DNA of 64,000 nt from Dipteris shenzhenensis. Its lineage: Eukaryota > Polypodiophyta > Polypodiopsida > Gleicheniales. The notes below the pieces were generated by a model that saw only the letters and a program-made list of their open reading frames with translations, made no database searches and was not told where the DNA came from. Positions within the stretch are counted from its first letter, which is position 1. The number at the start of each line of letters is the position of its first letter. Made by a program: the position numbers and the translations under genes. Shown here one piece after another: positions 23,175-36,573 of this stretch. The stretch lies in NCBI GenBank assembly GCA_047967505.1, contig CM106538.1; one strand, 5' to 3'.

Positions 23175-23594
23175 ATGCATTTGGGTATAGTATCCGAAGC
23201 AGCACTATCACTCATTGGTTTGCACTTGGGACCAAACATAATTCATCATATTGACTCCAAGGATCATGCCAAAGATGCATGGGATGAGTTGAACACAGTG
23301 TCTGGTGCAAAAGCCAAAAACCATGAAATTCATCTGAAGATTGAATTCTATGGACCACTGGCGAGGATGAATGCCCAGATTTACCAGGTAAGAATTTGAT
23401 GAAGGAACAACATGTAAAAGAAAATAAAGCATGGGTTGAAAATTCCTGAAAGGTATTGCATTGGATTTCCATTAGGAACACTATAGGATGAATGCCCAGA
23501 TTTACCAGGTAAGAATTTGATGAAGGAACATGTAAAAGAAAATAAAGCATGGGTTGAAAAATCCTGAAAGGTATTGCATTGGATTTCAATTAGT
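23175..23594 (+). pseudogene. Ty1/Copia gag scrap with internal tandem duplication
   Basis: The plus strand reads DHAKDAWDELNTVSGAKAKN then HEIHLKIEFYGPLARM, the UBN2-like pattern of Copia gag (K-x-A-W-D-x-L ... L-x-x-E-F/L). The end is duplicated in tandem with period 121: AGGATGAATGCCCAGATTTACC occurs at 23364 and 23485, each running to a GGATTTCxATTAG. The second copy lacks a few bases. Confidence 0.55.
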
Positions 23595-24854
23595 GTCTCA
23601 AAAACTTTGATCCCCCACATCAAGAAAGCTACAAATCCAAAATAAGCCTAGGACATTATTGTTGAAATGTATGGCACAAGTGCAGATTTATGGGAGGTGG
23701 TCAACGTCTAGGACCTAGGTGCATGTTTTCTTATGGTTTGGGAGCAGTAACCTAGTGCAGTAACAGGCATCGTAAAGTGGATTTGACAGCAATGGTAGCA
23801 TAGCTGTGTTTTGTGACAACAGAAGCTATATATGCCCTCCCAAAAATCTCTTTTCCATGCTACCGATAGCCATGTGCAGGTGGAGTTTGCTAATCATCAT
23901 GTGGCAGCCCAGAATATGGATCTGATCTTTTGCACCACAAATCAAGGAATATTTTCAGTATTAGAAGTTTATAGTTAGTTTTCAATGCTTTTGATGCACT
24001 GAATCATAGTTGTTTTTGGAATCTGACATCATTTGTGCAACCAGGGCAGCTTATGAATGTAAGGGGCAAATAAAATTTTTGGCCTTCCATGTGGACTGCC
24101 ACATCATCTAGGGTTTCCAAAACTCTAATGTGAGTCTACATAGGTCTGTGTACACATACTTGTGCATGTTGTTCCTTTCCAATTCTGAGAGTTCAATCAA
24201 TGCAAGCTGGCTGTTTTCTCCCTCTTTATGCGTTTATTTACTCACAATTCAATTCAACATTTTTCAACTTATCGATTGATCATTGGAAATTCTAGTTGCT
24301 ACTTACAGGTGTTGAACTTCAAGAATAGCTTGACTTAAACAAGTGCATGCCCATGCCCTTTTGTTGCAGTTGCAATGTTTTAATCAGCACACACATCACT
24401 GGGAGATCCGGTAGGATGTTTTTGAAGTTTCACAGCTCAGCTTAGTTTTGCAAGAGACTATCTTGTGGATTAATGTGCACATTGTCACGATGCATTGCTG
24501 TTGAGGCCTCTATAATAGCTGGATGCAAGATTATAGCTTCACAAACTGATTTTTCACTGTCTGAAATACAATCTTAACGCTTGTAAGTACAGCAATTCAA
24601 TGACCTACATAGACCTATGCACACAGATTGATGGTGTCTCAAAGAGATGTCGAAGCAATACAGTAAGAAACTGTCATGTTAGACTTTTTCTGAACTTCTT
24701 AATTCTAAGGGGACAGGACCTTTCTGTTTGTTTGGATAGTACACTGGAATATTAGCATCAAGGTCGTTTTTGAGATTTTGGCTTTCCTTTTGCTCTCTCT
24801 TTGGCACTGAGATGTTATGTGTAAGAACCACTACGTCACATTGCTTTTTTGCAG

Positions 24855-25136
24855 GATGTGATCGAGGAATCTCAGTTGTACTCAAGCTGGTGGGACTTCT
24901 ATTTTACCAATGTTACTCGTCAAATTGGGAATATGAGCATGCCAGAATATGAAGCCAGCCTTGGCAGAGAGCTTAGTACCAACTATCCATTGGTGAATTT
25001 TTTGATAGCTGCTGATGCAGATTTTTTTATTGGTGCTCTTGGATCCACATGGTGCTACTTGATAGATGGTATGCGGTCTACAAGTGGAAGAGTAATGTCA
25101 GGCTATTTGAGTGTAAACAAATACAGATTCTGGTAG
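24855..25136 (+). CDS. Fucosyltransferase-like gene, last exon
   Basis: It follows the acceptor TTGCTTTTTTGCAG in phase 0 and encodes 93 residues to TAG at 25134-25136. It opens DVIEESQLYSSWWDFYFTNV and includes YEASLGRELSTNYPLVNFLI. Then comes the donor-site region AADADFFIGALGSTWCYLID, and the gene ends GYLSVNKYRFW. The F-x-G-x-x-x-S motif after an acidic stretch is the third conserved element of FUT8/NodZ-type fucosyltransferases. It reads on from the exon ending at 4128 without missing residues, so the gene is complete at its 3' end and has no visible disabling change in these exons. Confidence 0.8.
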   Translation, partial: DVIEESQLYSSWWDFYFTNVTRQIGNMSMPEYEASLGRELSTNYPLVNFLIAADADFFIGALGSTWCYLIDGMRSTSGRVMSGYLSVNKYRFW

Positions 25137-28100
25137 CTCATATAAGGCTAAGATTCATGAAAATTTCGATTCCCACTATTTTTGCCTATTTTGTGTCAGA
25201 CTATTGCTTTTCCAAATCTTAAATTTGTGATGGAAGGTCAGGTTCTGAATCATTCGCTGCCACAACGCAAACCACAAGTCGCAGCTTTAATCTACTGATC
25301 ACGCATGCAAATAGACATTACATGTAAGCGTGTATATGAACTATTATGTGGAAAGTGCGATACTAATTCTTTGGAAAAAAAAAAGTGTGATACTAATGTG
25401 GGAGTTACAGCACCTCGTATGGGGGCGCTATTGGCACTTTCAATTTCAATACAATGCCAAAAAAAGAAAACTAGATTTGCGGTAGGCAACCTTTTCATCA
25501 TGGAGACGTAACTACTAACTCAAAATTGAAGCTGAATCCTACTATTTTATCAAATTTTTAAGGAAAAATGCGAATGAGTAAAATAGTGGATATGAGACGC
25601 GACACAAGGTCCGTTAAGACTCGATCCTTCTTGCAAATGTCAGGGGTGGTGATTTATTATTGATTTTATGATGTCCATATTTTGAAAGTTGAAGTCTAAC
25701 AAATACATGAATAAGGCAATACAATAACTAATCCTCGTTGCAGTTTATACAATATTGTCACATGGACCACAACCATATGAATAAAGGTGTAGCCATCCTT
25801 CAATCTTGCATCCATCTTGGATTTTCTTGCTTCCTCGCATCAATGGCATGCATTAAATGAGAGGATTGTTGTAAGAATTCAGATTGAAAACAAGAAATTT
25901 AGAATGGTCGAGTAATTTAAAATATTTATATTATAATATACAATATATAATTATTTTAACCACACATAGTAGGAGTGGGAAGGCGGCGCACTTCTTTCCC
26001 AAAGAGTGATAATTCGAGGAGACGGGTCCTTTCTTAGGTGGTGAGATAACGTCAAAAATATTAGTGTTAAGATAACGTTGAGAATATTAGTACAAATGGA
26101 TAAGAAACTAGCATATTACCTGAATGTCAATGGTCGTAAGTATAGTCGAATATCGAGAGAATATCTCTCGAAAACTTGTCAATATGAGCTTGAGAGAATC
26201 TACGTGTGTCCTTGAGCGGGATGATTTCAACATTCTCAAATTGTTTAGTATACTCTAGACGGCACAAACAAATAAGTATCATTAGAGGAAGTTCAAAGTA
26301 GAGCACGTAACATTCTCACTCTCCACTTAGCCAACATTACGTGCCTCTACAACCTCAAAAAAATGGGAGTTTGAACATTGTAGTAAGTTGAGCTTTTAGG
26401 CTTGTGAGAGTAGGTCATTGCGAGGCTCTTCAAAGGTTTCCATGCCAAGGTTATGCCACGTTGGTCTTCATCTCTTCAAGACCCTTGCTACGCTTATGTG
26501 CTAGCACGTGCTCAAACACAAAGCCATCTTGGTGACTTGCAGATGCTTAATCCCAAATCCATCTTGGTTGCTTGCAGTTGCTTAACCCCAAATCCTGGAG
26601 GTTGGTCGGCTTTCAACAACCTCACTGCAATGTCTCCACTATAGGTAATGTGATGCGAGGAGTGATAGACAGACAGATAGATCGATCAGCATCATTTCCA
26701 TAGAGCTCTAATCATTCAATTGTCTTGCAACCTCAAATCTATAAACAAAAAATATTGAACGTACATTGATTGGGAAAGAATCTTACCTCGAAATCTTGGT
26801 TGAAGACACTGCAAGCAACCAGGCCTCTCCACTGTTGCTTGAAGATACAAACAATGCTGATAATCATGTGCTTGTAACACATTATATAGATTTATGATAA
26901 ATGCACTTCTATGCTTTTTTCCCATCATTTTGATATGCTTTTGTATCTTGCTTTTCAACCCGTTAGATTTGCTTGAAATTAATGCTCAAGATTATGACAA
27001 GTGGTTTAAGGAGAGCTCAAGAAACCCAAACTTCCCCTTGGGCTACCTGCAGTAAAAAAAATATGGGAGTTAGAGAGAGTTCACACACATACGCCCATGT
27101 CCAGCTCCCTGTTTGCACTACCAGTAACGAGTTGGTAGCTTCAAATGGGTTCTTGCTGTGCTTTTCACAAACTCGTGGACGAGGCGCTTCCGTGGCAGTG
27201 AGTTCGGGTCGCCTATGTTCTTGTCCACCTAATTCCTACCAATGGGAATGCAGAGAATAATGGCAGGAAGAAGAGCAAATAACCTCTTCTCCCGCTTGTG
27301 TGTGAATTGCTCATGCTCAAAAGCCATAGAAAGTGCTGCCCAAGCACTTTTGGAAGCAAAATGTTCGGAGGACGTTTGTGAACTCACCCTGAGAAATGCC
27401 CATTAGGAGGGCTTCTCTCCACAATCATTGCGTGATTAAATTGATGGTAAGACAACCTTAAAAACACGTGGCTTAGCCACAGTGATTCGAAGGAGTCAAG
27501 GTTGTCATGTTGTGCCAAGATAGGTCCAACCCTTTTCGTAGTGGTGGACTTCGTGGCAAGATGGGATGGTTTCAAATGTTCCTATCAAGTGGCTGAGGGT
27601 TGGATCACTCTCATGCCTTGAATATTAGATGTTGTTAAAGAAGTCGCATGACAAGCTTCAAGAAATGTATATGAAGCACAATTACTTGCCTGCAAAAATT
27701 TGGAATGCATGTGAGAATAGAATGCAAGCAAGTAGGGACAATGGGATGAGTCACTAGGAAGACACATTATGGTTTGATGTTAGGAGCACTGCACTATCCT
27801 TGTGTAATTGCAATTGGACAAACCCTCTAGAGATGGAAATTTTTAATAGTATGATGACAATGCTATGTTCATGTAGAGAAAATCATGCATGATAGGGGAA
27901 TTGTTCCCAAATTGGTCAAAGCACTTCAAGAAATATTACCCCAATTCAATCTCGTTGATGGATGAACACTTGCACATTCTCGATCGTCATAGCTCTCATG
28001 TGTAGGTGGAGCTTGTGTTTTAAGGCAATGGATATTGACATTGACACCGACATCAACATCGACATCATTACCTTGCTTGTCCATACATCTCATAAGTTGT

Positions 28101-28570
28101 AGCCCTTCGATGCTTGCATATTTCCTTCCTTGAAGAAGACATTCTAGGTTGAGAGAGCAATATGGCAAACCACTCATCTATAAGGGACTATGGAAAAGGA
28201 AGGTCTAATGTAGGATGGCATGTAAGGTTGCCACATTGGGTAGCATGTAAGGCTACTATGGTAGGCAATATAGACAACAAAAGTTCTCATAAGATTGTTA
28301 CAGAGGAAGCCGCAGTGTGGAGCAAGAACATATTACATGGACAACCAAACTAGGCTATCGAGACCAAGTCAGAGAGCTATAGATAGACCCATAAACTTGC
28401 GTAGGTTCCAAGAGTAGGTTGGACCAAAAGATTGGTCAAGGCAGAGGCAAGAATCCTGCAGACAACAGGAAACATGCGTATGATGTACGGCTATCATGTG
28501 GGAGCAGGTCACAAATTTTGAGCAAACTTATGTTTGTAGGACTTGCCGTTGGTCAGGTAGTTTTTAGGGG
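25137..28570. other. Intergenic, repeat-derived DNA without a supportable gene
   Basis: Downstream of the fucosyltransferase-like stop I found only short chance ORFs. An AT-rich patch lies at 25915-25960. A 37-bp near-tandem repeat (CCATCTTGGTxxCTTGCAG) occurs at 26525-26596. The motif GGTTGCCACATTGGGTAGC at 28226 recurs in variant form near 63 kb. Confidence 0.35.
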
Positions 28571-28579
28571 CCTCTAGCC

Positions 28580-28590
28580 TCTATATAAAG
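28580..28590 (+). promoter_or_regulatory. TATA-box-like sequence, probably of a decayed LTR
   Basis: CTATATAAAGG sits before a GC-rich stretch and a promoter-proximal-looking CATCCCCCCTTATTCACTGC. This arrangement is common in plant LTR promoters. No paired LTR was found, so the assignment is weak. Confidence 0.3.
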
Positions 28591-29070
28591 GTCCCCAAGG
28601 GGGCATCCCCCCTTATTCACTGCTCGAGGTCTTCGGTGCCTTAGTTTGGGTTGCCTAATGTGGTAGTAAGGAGGTCCATAACACCTACATAGGGTCTTGC
28701 TGCCTACATAGTAGCAAGGAGGTTAGGAATAAAGGGAGATCTATGCCTCATTATTGGCTACGGATGAAAGCATTAAGGAGGTCAAGGATCATGAAGCAAA
28801 CAATGCCTCACCATTGGTTGTCCATCAAAGCAGTAGCAAAGCATGTTTATAGAGCATCACTACACAACCCACTATGCTCTAGGGGAGTAGGCATGGTGAT
28901 AGTGTTTTGAAGGTGCCACAAGGAGGTAGAAGAGCAGTTTGGAAGTGGCATGGGTCCAAATTTGGGTAGCACCTTGTTGCTAGATGGTGGCACACTATGC
29001 ATATCTTTTGTATGAGGTTTTGGTCCATAATATATATTTATTATTTCTACTCTCTTGAGCATAGCTCAAT

Positions 29071-29071
<1 letters not shown>

Positions 29072-29119
<48 letters not shown>
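29072..29119. repeat. (CT)n microsatellite
   Basis: About 46 bases of uninterrupted CT repeat followed by a pyrimidine-rich stretch to about 29180. Confidence 0.92.
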
Positions 29120-29121
<2 letters not shown>

Positions 29122-29179
29122 ATTTTAGCTCTCAGCTTCCCGTCTAGATTTGTTCTCCCAACTCTCTCAACTTTTGTCT

Positions 29180-32100
29180 AGCTCTATTCTCCCGATTGCC
29201 TGTCATCTATTCGTCCGTCGCCTGGAGTTCAATTCGTCACAGTTGTTCGTTATCGTCGTCGCAGCTCAGTTTGTTGCCACAGTTCTTTGTAGGTCTCCAC
29301 CTGCAAGCCTCCAAAGTCCTTCCAAAGTTCGCTTTCACCAAGTCTACATGTCACCGCCTTTCTCCATCTAAGCTTAGTTTAGTTCACAGCCACCTTTCTC
29401 AGTTCAATTTACAAATAGCTAGTTTACGTCACCCAGGTTGGGGCTGGACCCCTAGCCCAAACCTGGAGGTTAGGTTCAGCATAGGGGCACTCAAATCTAT
29501 GCAGGATACTATGGAGCTCCCCAAGTCTAAGTCACTTGTTTTCTTGACATTAGTACACAAGCCCTTGTAATCAACCATTGCAGGCCTTTCAACACCCACC
29601 CCCTATGCCAAGACATACAGACAATGGATCTTTTCAGAACCACAAGAGCAAATCTATTATTTGCAATAAGAAATTAGAGGCTCAAATTTCAAGCTGTAGC
29701 CCTCGTGAGGAAAGTATAGGACTCGAAGAGTAACGAAAGTGCCGAACATTGAAGAATACCCAACCAAAGGTGATGAATAGGGACAAAAGAAAGTAGAAAC
29801 CACTTGAGTAAAATAATTTCTCATATTCTTTTCTTCATCTTTCATAGTAACTAAGGATCAAAGAGCCCTCAGGGCCTCCATCAATCATGTATGAATGGAA
29901 AACAATGCGAGAGAAAAAGGGAATAGAAAAGGGCCCACACCTCGTCGACGGCAGACCCCGATCGACTAATGGAGATAAAAATGAGGATATGGAGGGTAAC
30001 GAAAAATAGGAAATTATTACAGAGGTCATACACAAATGTAATGCATCTCCACCAGCGTTGACACTTGTCTCCACTGTTAAGGATACAATCAAGTGAGCTC
30101 AATCAAGTAAGAAATGGTTGCTCATGCTAGCAACAACAAAGTCAATAGAGCAAATCTCTATATGGAAGTAACAAAGTAGGAAACTAGAGCACAAAATAGG
30201 GCGATCTTGTGCACTTGGGCATTTGCTGCCTTCAAGCTAATGAGGAGAAAGACATTGATGATATAATCATATGTCTTAAGAAGGAAGTACCACAAGTTGA
30301 ATGGGATAAAATTAATGTATACAATATCAGTCAAAATGGCACATAGGCATAGGTCTACTTCAAAGGGAGATAGAAGGAGTTAGGATCCTCAAACAAACAC
30401 ATAAGTTGAAGGGTACAAAAATTTGAATATCTAAGGAGTTCACTCCAATCTAGCTCAAACAAAGAAACAATGAACTCACCAAAGTAAAGGCAGCACGTAA
30501 GGCAGGCAAATGGGTGGTATATCAAGATGGGAAAGCATTGACTAGGGACTTTAAACCCAAACCCAAAGATTCTTAGTCTTAAATTGATGTTGCAAAGGCC
30601 AACTTATGATAGTATTAGAATGTAGCTAGAGAGGATCTAGCTTGCACTCCCCGATTCACTGCTTATTCAGATATAGGAAGTAACTTTTTAGTGTTTGTAT
30701 TGTCTCTGTATAAATTTCTTTAACACATTTTAATGCAAGTTGTAAGATCCATCTTCTTAATAATCTTCATTCTAGACATCATGTTCTATTAATTTATAGG
30801 AGTATGAGAAGCTTCAGTTAGACACTTGCTTTTTATAGTCTAGTATAGATCCTCCTAATATTAACTACTCACAAACACCATTTTATAGTTAGTAAAAATG
30901 GAGAAGAAAATTGTTTGCGAGAAGGGAATTATCTAGAGCCATGTGTAGAGATAAGTTGTTTCTAGGTGCCTCTTTGAAGCTTGGACATCGATAGAAGTTT
31001 TAACATAGCTTACTCTTCCCATTGGAAGGAATTGTGAAATGCTTGCAATGATCGTGCCACAAAAGGCTTAGGGAGTTAGGGAATCAACAATCAACAAAGA
31101 TGCCTGTAAAATTGATCATCCTCAACTATAGTAGAAGTTAGTCTTGCATAGTTGGGATTCTTACTTTTGTCAACTCAGTGCATATCTTATGTATGAGTTG
31201 CCTCTTATAATATCTCACATCTTTCTAGGACTTGGAGCTTTTGAGTTTCCTTTTTATTGCATCCAACTCATAAAAGAAGAGCATGCATTTGTCTCCTTAT
31301 CTAATGTAACGTATTTAAGTGAAAGATCAAATAGGACTTCTTTCTTTAACCTTCTTATCATACTTGTGGACTTCATCAAAGCATGTAGCTCCTATTCTAG
31401 ATAATTCCCTTCTCGCCACAAAATTCTTCTCTCAATTTCTGGTACAGGGGACGTTGGTCCTATGAAGCTCCATGACCAAACGGAATAATGGAGAGGAAGC
31501 CTAGTAATGTTCATGCAATAGGTTTGGGGAAACCAAGACTAGGAGGCTGCTCGCTGTGAACTATTGATGGATGCATCACCTGATGCTTTGCCTTCTTCAA
31601 TCTGGGTCAATTGTTCAATTGGCTTCAATCTAGGTTGGCTATGATACTCTGATAATGTCCTCTTAGAACTCCATGAAATATAATTGGGTGACCGTAAACA
31701 TGAGAAAACTTCATGGATATGTCGAGATGTAAATGAAATTATTTATGTCGCTCTATTACCGCAGTTAGATCTACAGGCTAGGCGCTTGGTTGTAAAAATT
31801 TGCAAGCGTTTTGTGAAAAGGGAACACAGGTTGAGACAATGTTCTGCATTCAAAGAGACAGAAGGATCCGTTGATGACCACTCTTGACAAAAACAATGGT
31901 GGTCTATCTTAACTGGACATAGCAACAAATTCAACTAAATGATTGTGAAAATGGGCTTACGCAGGTTCTTCATGTGGGAAGCTAAAGGTTGCGATGAAAC
32001 TCCCAACCTTGAAATCCTCCCCTTTCGGGCGATTGGAAATATACCGAGATGGGTGGTGGGGAATGCACCTAGAATTGGAGCCTCGATGTTAATCTCTTGC

Positions 32101-32870
32101 TAAGGGAAGCAAATGCTCACAAGACTGGTATCCCTGCTTCCATCTGAAACCCACCTCGAATAAGTTTTGTTGCACTAAAATGCTAACACAATGATGCAAG
32201 ACAAAATTGGCAAGGGTGGCTTCGGCGGGGTGGCCGGAGTAAAAGGAAAGCATTTGAGGATTTGCGTAGGAGGAGACAAAGAAGCAGAGAATGAAGTTAA
32301 GATCCAACGTGTGTGTGTTGTTTGTCAAGCTTGCATCACTCATCTTCACAAAATGCTAGTCAAGAGACCGAAATGTATGTAGAATTTTTTATTCTAAAAA
32401 GGTTGGAATATTCAATATAGAATGGAAGTTTCCATGCCCCTTTAATGCGCACATGCATGCGGGATAATTCCCTCTAACATGCTAAATGGGGTTTGCTCAT
32501 GCATGAGTACAAAATTCATTACAGGCTGCAAAACCCAACTGTTAGCATTGGGTTGTCGACTTACATTGATGGTATTAAAGCATGATGTTTAAGAATGGAT
32601 AGTACAATCATGTATTGTGCTCTTTTCTAAGAAAATTTTCAAAATTTGCATACTACTCTTTCATGGTCTTGCATTCATGATTCATGTTTCCTCCTAAGCT
32701 AGGTGATTTCCTACTTCATGTTCGTTGCTATGTGAGTGTGTTGTGTTTCTTGCCTATATGCTTACATTTGGGTGTGTGTGTTTCATGGTTCATTATGACT
32801 AAAGATTTTTGGGATAAGTATGGTCAAGGGCTTGCTCTAAGGCGCATGTGTGCATCTAGGGGAGTCACAT
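29180..32870. other. No recognisable gene; probable old transposon debris
   Basis: ORFs here are short and lack motifs. The frame starting at 29196 (124 codons) is serine- and leucine-rich and begins in CT-rich leader-like DNA, so it is probably chance. The frame at 31684-31887 is basic but unrecognised. Confidence 0.3.
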
Positions 32871-32872
32871 GT

Positions 32873-32964
32873 GTGTGTGTGTTGTAGAAGCACACCTAGT
32901 GCTATGAGGTGTCCAATGTTGTGTGTGTTGTAGAAGCACACCTAGTGCTATGAGGTGTCTAGTG
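32873..32964. repeat. Tandem duplication, 46-bp unit
   Basis: GTTGTAGAAGCACACCTAGT starts at 32881 and again at 32927, each within a TG-rich context. It lies at the front of the presumed left LTR of the TRIM-like element. Confidence 0.85.
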
Positions 32965-33218
32965 TGTGACCTAAGTGATGATGTAAGCAGAAAGGCCCCC
33001 ACATGGGAGGTTCCTTTGATTTAGCCAGTCCCACTGATGTAGGGGCTAATTGCCACTGATGTAGGGAAGGTGCCTTTGATCTAGGCCACCCTCTCCCCAT
33101 TTCTATAAGAGAGAGTCACCTCTTTCACAATCTATGAGAACAACACTTTTGGTTTACATTTTGTGCTCTCAATCCCTCTTCCAAGATGCATCTCTTCTAT
33201 CCCATGTGTTTCTACATT

Positions 33219-33230
33219 TGGTATCAGAGC
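33219..33230 (+). other. Primer-binding site (initiator tRNA-Met)
   Basis: TGGTATCAGAGC, an exact match to the plant consensus, lies two bases after the TACA that ends the left LTR. Confidence 0.8.
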
Positions 33231-33903
33231 TTTAGGTTCTAGATCTAGCCTAGCCTAGCATTAGATGCTCTCTCTAGCATGAATTACTAGTTTTTCAAAA
33301 ATTCTTCATCATCTCCATTTTTTCCCCTCTTCTTCCCCAAATTTGTGAGAGCTTGTTCTCTGAGTACAATCCACCATTTGCAAAATCCTTTGAATTGAGG
33401 CTTCTACAGCCTAGGGCGCACCTCGGGCTCGGAGCATTCTTCAAGTTGTAATCCCTGTTGCCCATGCCGCTCGAACTTTGCGTCAACTATTAAGCTAATT
33501 TCGCCCAATGTTGTGACTATCTACTAATCCCTTCTAGCCACAGGTGGGCAACATTATGACAAATCTTCTACTGAAATTTGATGACAAATGGTCCACAAAA
33601 TCAACCGAAATCGTAAAAAACATAGTCAAAGTTGAAGGGCTTCTCTATGGCGACCTGGCGCAACATTGTACTCTTCCTTGGTTGAGGACCTTCTCTGATA
33701 TACGGCCTTTATTTTTGCATAAAAATCCCCTTGGATAGAGCTACGAGCTATGCAAATTTTGGCCTTCAACTTCCCCACTGATGTGAGGGCTGATTGCCAC
33801 TAATGTAGGGAAGATGCCTTTGATCTAGGCCACCCTCTCCCCATTTCTATAAGAGAGAGTCACCTCTCTCACAATCTATGAGAACAACACTTTTGGTTTA
33901 CAT

Positions 33904-35733
33904 CTTCATTAACTTGAAGAGTTTATAAATCCCATGGCTAAGCTCACACATTTGAGAGCATTATTGATCTTTGATGTCTCTACTGTGCTGAGCTAAGTGT
34001 GTATTACAACTTCAGTTGTGACTCTCTTCATTGACTAGGTATGTAGAGAGTTGAAAAATAATGAAAAATGTTCCTTTGAAGTCATAGTGTGTCTTAAATA
34101 TTCAACTTTCACTTTTACCAAATTCTCAGGCATGTACTTTTATTTATTTTGATGAAAATTTTAGGTATTCTAAGAAGCTTGTCTTCTCCATGATCAAGTA
34201 TTGGTAGAGCATTTTGGCCAAAACAAATATCCCATGTGTGCACATCTATAAGGTTTCCAAACTGAGGGGAGGCTACCATCAATTTGAGTTTTAAATATAT
34301 AATCATGAGGATTCCGCAATGATGGTCAAACTCTAGGAAAACTCTAGGATGGCCGGTCAGACAAGTGAAGTATACATGCTTTTTGGATACGTTTTGGAAT
34401 TGATTTCAATTGACTAGTGAATGGTAGGAGGTGCAAAAGCTAGCATGAGGCATCTATATTATATGTTCTTTGTATGGCTTGACAAGAACGTGGGAGACTC
34501 TTGTACGATTGGGTAAAGGCTCTTCATCCAAGAGGGGCTTGACAAAGTGTACTCAATTGAGTGAGTGAGCTAGTGTATGACTAGACTAGAATATTAATAG
34601 GTGTGAAAATGGAAACCTTTGAAGAGATTAATAGGCTTGATGACTAGGGAAAACAAAGCATCTTCAAGAGAATTTAAAATTGAACTAGGCATGGGAATGG
34701 TATGCAGTGGCATGAATTATATAGAATAAGAGGACTATGAGCCCATGGTTGAGGTGCGCGCGCATATGTGTGTGTAGATTTAATAATCTCATCAATGAAT
34801 GAACCATCAATCAATTCACTCATTTGGATAATTATAAAAAGTTGCATATGAAACAAAATTGACGTAACTTTTGACAATATTGCAAACCAAACATTTACTT
34901 GGTAAGGATCTAAGCACCAAGATTGGCTGTAGTATTTTTCTTTATATTGAGTTTGCAAATTTAAACAAATAATTAGTACAAAATAGTCAAATCCATTAGG
35001 GAGTCCAGGCTCCAAGGTTAGGGTCCACTTACCTGCCACCATCCAAACCAACCAATTGTTAGAAAATGAAGTTGAATTTGGGTAGACAAATAATGTATGT
35101 ATCATGTGGCTTATTATCACTTTACCAAAGAACATGAACACACCTTTCAAAATTCTAAGATAAAAATGAGCTTTAAAGGAATGTACGAAAACAACAGGGG
35201 TTTACATTCTAAATAATTTTGAGAAAGTGAAAAGACATCCTAAGGGGGGTAATCCTCATCCCTCAGTGGTAATTAAGGGCCAACTAATTTAATTCGATTA
35301 AAGATAAGGGGGGAATCTACTCCCATGAAAGTTTAATGGAGTAGAGAGGTAAAAAATTGGAAGCTTTAATTACAAAGAGAATCCACAAGGGGGTACCCTT
35401 CATTAAAACTGGGTGGTATTCCTCACCCATGGGAATTCAACAACAAAATTAAAACCCATGTTTACAAGAGTCTAAGAAATGAGGGTGTTAGTAAAAAGAA
35501 ACCAAGGTTCTTGCTCTACAAATTAATGTATTTAAGAACTTAATTGTGTGACACAATTGAAGAAAATATAAGCAAAGTTTTGTAGGAATAGACCAACAAC
35601 CTTGAGGGAAATTACAAAAACCAACAAATGATGACCCAAAAAAAGAAAGTAGGGTAAGAAGAGCTTGGTGCATAAGGGAAGAAGTGTATATAAAGTGCAA
35701 TCAATAAAAATATAGGTTGGAAAAACGGTTAAT

Positions 35734-35735
<2 letters not shown>
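33904..35735. other. AT-rich DNA without a supportable feature
   Basis: No domains or repeats beyond short A-rich runs were found. The longest open frame (34674-35150, minus) has no recognisable motif. Confidence 0.3.
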
Positions 35736-35736
<1 letters not shown>

Positions 35737-35767
<31 letters not shown>

Positions 35768-36451
35768 TAAAAAGGTGCTGGGGGGGTTGTAAAATTATTA
35801 AATTACAAATAAACTTTATGAAGAGAAAAAAATGGAGAAAAGTGGAAACAATAAAATTAAAACTTTAATTAAAAAATGGGCCAATTAATAATTTTAGGGA
35901 GGAGGGGTTTTGGAAAATATGTATAAGTGTAAAAGTGTGTGTGTGTGTGTGTGTGTGTGTGTTGAAGTTCACTTCGGAGTGTGTTAGAGTGCCAATAAGA
36001 TGCTAACACATAAAAATATTGAAAATAATACCAAATTAAAGAAACACACACACACACACACACTTAAAGGAGTGCCAAATTAAAGAAATATTAAGACGTT
36101 CTATAGTGTTTAAAGGAGTGGAGAAATGGAAATATTAAAAGATGGGGGGAATGTGTAAGTGAATGGTGGGGGGCTCCAAGATCTAACCACTGCTTAATAA
36201 ATATTAATAATAAAATTTAATAAAGAAAGAATTGTAAAAAACCAAATTTGTGTGAGTGTAAGGAGAGGGGTTAAGGGACAAGTATGTACGTGTGTGTGTG
36301 TGTGTGTGTATAAGTTAGTGTAAGAGTGAATAATTAATGTGTGTGTGTGTGCACGTGCATGTGCATGCACATGTGTTTGTGTGTACCTCTGTGTGTGTGT
36401 GTGTACACACACACATATGTATATATCTATATTTGTCTATATATGCATGTA

Positions 36452-36502
<51 letters not shown>

Positions 36503-36573
36503 TTGTTTAATGAGCATATATTTGGAAAAGAACACACACACACACACACACACACGTGGAGGCACACATGCGC

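Larger units (their letters stand above)
32870..33903 (+). mobile_element. TRIM-like or internally deleted LTR element
   Basis: A 130-bp block (33030-33159) recurs directly at 33774-33903 with six differences. The left copy is followed by LTR-like sequence ending TACA at 33216 and then, after two bases, a perfect tRNA-Met primer-binding site. The gap between repeats holds no gag or pol. The right copy stops short of the LTR end, so it is truncated or recombined. This fits a terminal-repeat retrotransposon in miniature or a deleted Copia copy. Confidence 0.5.

Noticed and set aside
29196-29570. 124-codon plus-strand frame
   Set aside because: Serine- and leucine-rich from pyrimidine-rich DNA, no motif, and it lies right after a CT microsatellite.
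32191-32382. Frame with IGKGGFGGV, like a protein kinase glycine loop
   Set aside because: No further kinase motif follows in any frame, the frame is only 63 codons, and no splice partners are evident; probably chance.
33219-33230. tRNA-Met-like sequence
   Set aside because: Only the 12-base complement to the tRNA 3' end is present, so it is a retrotransposon primer site, not a tRNA gene.
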